From Pseudomonas chlororaphis (GTDB lineage: Bacteria; Pseudomonadota; Gammaproteobacteria; Pseudomonadales; Pseudomonadaceae), in the NCBI RefSeq assembly GCF_003731765.1, contig NZ_MOAL01000003.1:62001-126000 (forward strand): DNA of 64,000 nt, read 5' to 3'. The notes beneath the pieces are model-generated. The model did no database searches. It had not been told where the DNA came from and saw nothing but the letters and a program-made list of their open reading frames with translations. This document shows positions 60,165 to 64,000 of the stretch, piece by piece (position 1 is the first letter of the stretch; each line of letters begins with the position of its first letter). The position numbers and the translations under genes are program-made.

Positions 60165-61756
60165 GCATGTCTCCAGCGGGTGGCGCGGATTTCGAGGTGT
60201 TGGCCGATCAGGTTGAGCAGGGCGCCGGTCAGGCCCACCAGGAGCATGCCGGCCATGATCAGGTCCATGCGCATCAGTTGTTGGGCGCCGATCATCTGGC
60301 TGCCGATGCCGCCGTTGGACGGCATGAAATATTCGGCGCCGATGGTGCCCAGCCAGGCGTAGATCAGGCTCAGGCGCAGGCCGGCAAAAATCCCCGGCGC
60401 GGCCCCGGGCAGCACCAGGCGCCGCAGCCGTTGCCAGAGGTTGAGGCGCAGCACCTGGGCGGCTTCCGCCAGTTGGGGCGAGAGGTTGGCGACACTGCGC
60501 TGGGTGGCGATAAACAATGGGAAGAACGCGGCCAGGCCGACAAACACCCACTTGGCCAGTTCCCCCAGGCCGAACCAGGCGGTGAGCAATGGCACCCAGG
60601 CGAAGATGGCGATTTGACGGATCGCCGCCAGGGTTAGGCCCAGCAGGCGCTCACTGGTCCGCGACAGGCCCAGCAACAGGCCCAGGCCGAACCCCAGGCT
60701 GCCGCCGAGGATCAACCCGCCGAGGGTGCGCCCCAGGCTCAGGCCCAGGCCACCCAGCAGGCTGCCGTCCAGCAAACCGCTCCAAGTCGTGTCGAGCACC
60801 GCCAGGGGGCTGATGAGGATTTGGCTGTCGACCCATTCCTGAGCCGTCGCCACTTGCCACAGGGCCAGCAGGGTTACGGGCAGGATCCACGGTTGCAGGC
60901 GCTGCCAGCCGGCGTAGCGTGGGCCGCGGCGGATCTCGGCGGTGGCCGGGTGCGGCCAGTGCACCAGTTTCTTGTCCAGCAGGCTGATGCTGCGGTCCAT
61001 GGTCACGCCGATCACCCCGATGACCAGGATGCAGACGAAGACGATGTCCAGCATGAACAGTTGGCGGGCCCAGACCATCAGGTAGCCGATGCCTTCACTG
61101 GAGGCCAGCAGCTCCACCGCCAGCAGTGAGGTCCAGCCGGCAGCCAGGGCCAGGCGTACCCCGGCCATGAAGGCGGGCAGGGCGGCGGGCAGCACCAGGC
61201 GGCGGATCAGCAGGCGCGGCGGCAAGCGCAACACCGCCGCCGCCTCGCGCAGCTTGGGTTGGGCATCGCGCACGCCCACCAGGGTGTGCAGGGTCACCGG
61301 GACCACGATGGCCTTGACCAGCACCACCAGCTTGAGCACTTCGCCGATGCCGAAAAACACCATGAACAGCGGGATCCACGCCAGGGTAGGAATCTGCGCC
61401 AGGGCGCTGAAGATCGGGAACACCAGGCGCTCCAGGCGCCGGCTGAAACCCAGGGCACCGCCCAGTATGGCCCCGGCGCTGATACCGGCCAGCAAGCCCC
61501 AGAACAGCCGCTGCAGGCTGATCCACAAGTGGCTCCACAATTCGCCGGAGAACAGCTCCACGGCGCTGCTCCAGACCAGGCTTGGCGCGGGCAGGATCTG
61601 CTCGCTCATCCAGTGCTGATGGCTGGCCAGCCACCACAGGCCGAACAAGGCCAGGGGCAGAATCCAGGGCAGCACGCGCTGGCTGATCACAGGCCACAGG
61701 AGGCGCCCGGACGTCGGTGCCGCCAGGGGCAAACTGAGGAGAGAAACACGGGCCAT
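60161..61756 (-). CDS. atsB: Fused double permease of the sulfate-ester ABC transporter
   Basis: 531 residues, twice the usual size. Two SsuC-like permease halves are joined head to tail: half 1 (about 25-265) with EAA loop LREAAAVLRLPPRLLIRRLVLPAALPAFM, and half 2 (about 285-525) with LAEAAQVLRLNLWQRLRRLVLPGAAPGIF. Each has about six TM helices. The single chain thus supplies the whole channel normally made by a homodimer. AtsB of sulfur-scavenging pseudomonads is described with this fusion. Confidence 0.92.
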   Translation of the reverse strand: MARVSLLSLPLAAPTSGRLLWPVISQRVLPWILPLALFGLWWLASHQHWMSEQILPAPSLVWSSAVELFSGELWSHLWISLQRLFWGLLAGISAGAILGGALGFSRRLERLVFPIFSALAQIPTLAWIPLFMVFFGIGEVLKLVVLVKAIVVPVTLHTLVGVRDAQPKLREAAAVLRLPPRLLIRRLVLPAALPAFMAGVRLALAAGWTSLLAVELLASSEGIGYLMVWARQLFMLDIVFVCILVIGVIGVTMDRSISLLDKKLVHWPHPATAEIRRGPRYAGWQRLQPWILPVTLLALWQVATAQEWVDSQILISPLAVLDTTWSGLLDGSLLGGLGLSLGRTLGGLILGGSLGFGLGLLLGLSRTSERLLGLTLAAIRQIAIFAWVPLLTAWFGLGELAKWVFVGLAAFFPLFIATQRSVANLSPQLAEAAQVLRLNLWQRLRRLVLPGAAPGIFAGLRLSLIYAWLGTIGAEYFMPSNGGIGSQMIGAQQLMRMDLIMAGMLLVGLTGALLNLIGQHLEIRATRWRHA

Positions 61757-62098
61757 GAATGACCTCCGTCGTCGGGTTCGGCACGGCCTTGCGGGCGTTG
61801 GCGGTCCGCTTGAGGGAGCGGCGCCGGAGCGATGCCTGCAATATGCTTTTGTGATCTATTAAAAAACTTATCAATGCTATTGGGAGATAAGAAGGGCCAT
61901 TTAAGGCTTCTCGCTGGCGCGCATCCAATGCATTTGAAGAATATTTTCGATGCTGTTTATGCATAACCCGCGCAGAGCCGCGTGTTCGCTGGTTTATTCG
62001 ATTGGGTTATTAAAATGTGAATTTATAGTATTTAAGTGTTGATCCCTTCAGCGCCTACCTTCTGCACCTCAACGCCCGATGCAGCAGGAGCCGTACCC
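61757..62098. promoter_or_regulatory. Divergent atsB/atsR promoter region
   Basis: 342 bases, AT-rich at 61840-61960 and 61990-62040, without a gene. CTTATC (61866-61871) and GATAAG (61885-61890) form a dyad, and tatagtattt (around 62025) could be the atsR -10 region. Sulfur-starvation control by CysB or a SftR-type regulator is expected for ats genes; the sites are not certain. Confidence 0.5.
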
Positions 62099-63121
62099 AT
62101 GAACCTTCCTTTTAAACGTGTCATCAGCCTCTTTGCCGCTCCGGCCCTGGCGGGGCTGCTGGGCTGCCTGCCGCTGCTGTCCCAGGCCGCCGAGGTCAAG
62201 GAGATCCGCATCGCCGTGCCCGACCTCAGTGCCGGCACCCAGCACAGTGGCGGCGGGGTGGTGGATGTGTTGCGCCAGCAGCAGATTTTCGAGAAGGCCT
62301 TTGCCGGCCAGGGCATCAAGGTCCAGTGGAGTTTTTTCAAGGGCGCAGGCCCGGTCATCAATGAAGCCTTTGCCAACGACCAGGTGGACTTCGCCTACCT
62401 CGGTGACCTGGCGGCCATCATCGGCCGTTCCAACGGCCTCGACACCCGACTGCTCAGCGCCACGGCCCGGGGCGTGAAGCAATACCTGGGTGTGGTGCCG
62501 GGCTCCGGCATCAAGACCCTGCAAGACCTCAAGGGCAAGCGCGTGGCCGTGTTCCGTGGCACCGCCACCCAGTTGTCGCTGGATGCCGCCCTGGCCAGCC
62601 AGGGCCTCAGCGAGAAGGACCTGAAAATCGTCAACCTCGACTTCTCGGCAGCGGTAGCGGCCCTGGCGGCCAAGCAGATCGATGCCTCCTGGGGTAGCAG
62701 CGGCCTGGCCTCGTTGCGAATCAAGGGCCTGGCCGAGCTGCCGTTGAACACCAAGGACCTGGGGGGCGCCGGCAGTATCCAGAGCGTGCTGGTGGGTTCC
62801 GGCAAGTTTGTCGACGCCCACCCCGAGGTGGTGGACAAACTGCTCAAGGCTCAGCAACAGGCGGTGCAATGGCTGACCCAGGAGAGCAACAAAGAGGCCT
62901 ACATCCAGTTGGTCTCGGGCCTGGCCAGTTACCCGCCGCAAATCTTGCAGCAGGACCTGCAGGACCAGAACCTGGCGGAAGTCTTCCCTTCGACCCTGGA
63001 CCCCGCCTTCCTCGGCACCCTGCAGGAAAAAGTCGACCTGGCGTCCCAGCAGCGGCTGATTCGCAAGCCGTTCAAGGTCAGCGATTGGGTGCAGCCACCA
63101 TTGGCTGCGGCGGCCCTGTAA
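62099..63121 (+). CDS. atsR: Periplasmic sulfate-ester/sulfonate-binding protein
   Basis: 340 residues. Signal peptide MNLPFKRVISLFAAPALAGL through LSQA, cleaved before AEVKEIRIAVPDLSAG. The SsuA/NMT1-like fold carries QWSFFKGAGPVINEAFANDQVDFAYLGDLAAIIGRSNG, LKGKRVAVFRGTATQLSLDAAL and QIDASWGSSGLASLRIKG. CAGGAG lies before the ATG at 62099. It faces away from atsBCA and feeds that transporter. Confidence 0.93.
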   Translation: MNLPFKRVISLFAAPALAGLLGCLPLLSQAAEVKEIRIAVPDLSAGTQHSGGGVVDVLRQQQIFEKAFAGQGIKVQWSFFKGAGPVINEAFANDQVDFAYLGDLAAIIGRSNGLDTRLLSATARGVKQYLGVVPGSGIKTLQDLKGKRVAVFRGTATQLSLDAALASQGLSEKDLKIVNLDFSAAVAALAAKQIDASWGSSGLASLRIKGLAELPLNTKDLGGAGSIQSVLVGSGKFVDAHPEVVDKLLKAQQQAVQWLTQESNKEAYIQLVSGLASYPPQILQQDLQDQNLAEVFPSTLDPAFLGTLQEKVDLASQQRLIRKPFKVSDWVQPPLAAAAL

Positions 63122-63139
63122 AACAACGCTATCGAGGTT

Positions 63140-63175
63140 GATTCGATCGCCGGCAAGCCGGCTCCTGCGGGGGGC
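63140..63175. repeat. Single REP unit
   Basis: GATCGCCGGCAAGCCGGCTC followed by CTGCGGGG, a lone REP between the convergent atsR and LysR stops. Confidence 0.75.
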
Positions 63176-63196
63176 GGTTGTGCCGGCGATGCTGTT

Positions 63197-64000
63197 TCAC
63201 ACGGCGATGCTTTGTTCCGGTTTATCCACAGCCACCAGCACTTCAATCATCGCCCGCGCTGCCGGCGACAAGCGAAACCCGGTGCGGCTGACAATGCCGC
63301 AACGGGCGTTCAATACCTCGATGTTCTGCGGCAGGTTGCGCCAGTGCAGCAGCGCCAGCGAACCCTGTTCGATGTCCTCGCTGAACGACTCCGCGGTGCC
63401 GACGCCGATGGCGTTGGACTGGCGCACGATTTTCACCAGCGCCGGGAAGTGTTCGGTCTCGATGGTCGGGGAAAAATCCATGCGCCCGCTGAGGTTGGCC
63501 AGCAGCTTGCGAATCCCCGGGGGGATCAGGGTGGTGGCCAGCGGGTAGTCGAACATGTCGTTGGTGGACAGGCTTTCCTTGGCCAGCAGCGGGTGTCCCG
63601 GGCGGCAGAAAAACACCCCACGCTTGGGCGTCAGGGCCTGGGTCTGGAAGTTCGGGTCGGCTTCGAAATGGCGGATGTCGGCGATGAAGAATTCGATCTC
63701 TTCGCGGCTTAGGCTGCGGCTGAGTTTTTCCCAGTTATCCACCTGGAAGCAGGTGCGCACCTTGGGGTGGGCATTGGTGAACTGCGCCACCGCGTCGGGC
63801 ACCAGTTTCACCGCCGGCGCCGGGCCGCAACCGAAGCGCAATTCGCCGGCGTCGAGCTTGGTCATCTGGCTCACTTCGCTGCTCAGCAAGGCGGCGCCCT
63901 GGACCAGGGTCAGGGCGTGTTGCAGCACCACCTGGCCTTCAGGCGTGGGGCGCAGGTCCTTGTTGCCACGGTCCACCAGCACGCAGCCGAACTCCTGTTC
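63197..64000 (-). CDS. LysR-family regulator, 5' end beyond the window
   Basis: The frame stops at 63197 and remains open to the right edge. The visible ~267 residues begin in the end of the winged helix (EFGCVLVDRGNKDLRPTPEGQVVL) and cover the effector domain (LDAGELRFGCGPAPAVKLVPDAVAQF, GVFFCRPGHPLLAK, NAIGVGTAESFSEDI). It converges on atsR, so it is not obviously its regulator. Effector unknown. Confidence 0.9.
   Translation of the reverse strand, partial: EQEFGCVLVDRGNKDLRPTPEGQVVLQHALTLVQGAALLSSEVSQMTKLDAGELRFGCGPAPAVKLVPDAVAQFTNAHPKVRTCFQVDNWEKLSRSLSREEIEFFIADIRHFEADPNFQTQALTPKRGVFFCRPGHPLLAKESLSTNDMFDYPLATTLIPPGIRKLLANLSGRMDFSPTIETEHFPALVKIVRQSNAIGVGTAESFSEDIEQGSLALLHWRNLPQNIEVLNARCGIVSRTGFRLSPAARAMIEVLVAVDKPEQSIAV

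Overview
This window is a high-GC chromosomal segment of a fluorescent-type Pseudomonas. The evidence is the conserved order desA, PAS-GGDEF-EAL gene, oscA, sbp, cysT, cysW, cysA; a neighbouring gabD-gabT pair; an ats arylsulfatase locus; many GCCGGCAAGCCGGCTCCTAC-type REP/BIME repeats; and a transducing TonB siderophore receptor with its own sigma/FecR pair. Flanking genes are GC-rich with typical Pseudomonas codon use, whereas roughly 17.1-35.0 kb is visibly more AT-rich and mosaic.

Layout. 0-3 kb: the end of a vWA-domain gene, an ECF sigma factor with a downstream-coupled membrane protein, and unrecognised genes. 3.1-12.7 kb: a complete oxidative (non-phosphorylative) L-rhamnose pathway. 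It holds an OprB-type porin, RhaT-type symporter, RhaM mutarotase, SDR dehydrogenase, COG3618 lactonase, L-rhamnonate dehydratase, HpcH/HpaI aldolase and lactaldehyde-type dehydrogenase, with a divergent LysR regulator. L-rhamnose would become pyruvate plus L-lactate. 12.7-16.8 kb: an iron-uptake module (TonB receptor, FecR, ECF sigma) with a strong Fur box.

17.1-35.0 kb: an integrated P4/satellite-like island next to tRNA-Arg(CCG). Its right end holds a P4-type tyrosine integrase, AlpA-like regulator, DUF3077 protein, DUF927 primase/helicase-like protein and a coiled-coil protein. Its left end holds an iteron-rich non-coding region built from three copies of a ~65-bp module and three short-repeat families, one of which recurs at the right end; this is a candidate replication origin. 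Between lies an array of about 15 short orphan genes, each with a GGAAAA box and some separated by a ~75-80 bp hairpin-containing repeat. The array includes a protein made of five perfect 15-residue cysteine repeats, an HNH nuclease, an ESCO-like zinc-finger protein, a DUF4468 lipoprotein and several broken genes. An integrase pseudogene marks its upstream edge.

35-45.8 kb: two unrecognised genes, gabD-gabT (GABA to succinate), a receiver-HDOD protein, a PAS-GGDEF cyclase, the DesA desaturase and a membrane PAS-GGDEF-EAL protein. 45.9-50.2 kb: sulfate-starvation response and ABC uptake (oscA, sbp, cysTWA). 50.5-57.2 kb: an Mpo1-like protein, a Crp/Fnr regulator, a secreted hydroxyisourate hydrolase and GlcG/HbpS-family protein divergent from an HprRS/CopRS-like two-component system (with a matching operator), and an AraC regulator divergent from a second fatty acid desaturase. 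57.2-57.7 kb: a ~92-bp tandem repeat array. 57.7-63.1 kb: sulfate-ester use (atsA, atsC, fused double permease atsB, divergent atsR). The window ends inside a LysR-type gene. Two sulfur-scavenging loci, a GABA module and a rhamnose module point to a soil or plant-associated lifestyle.
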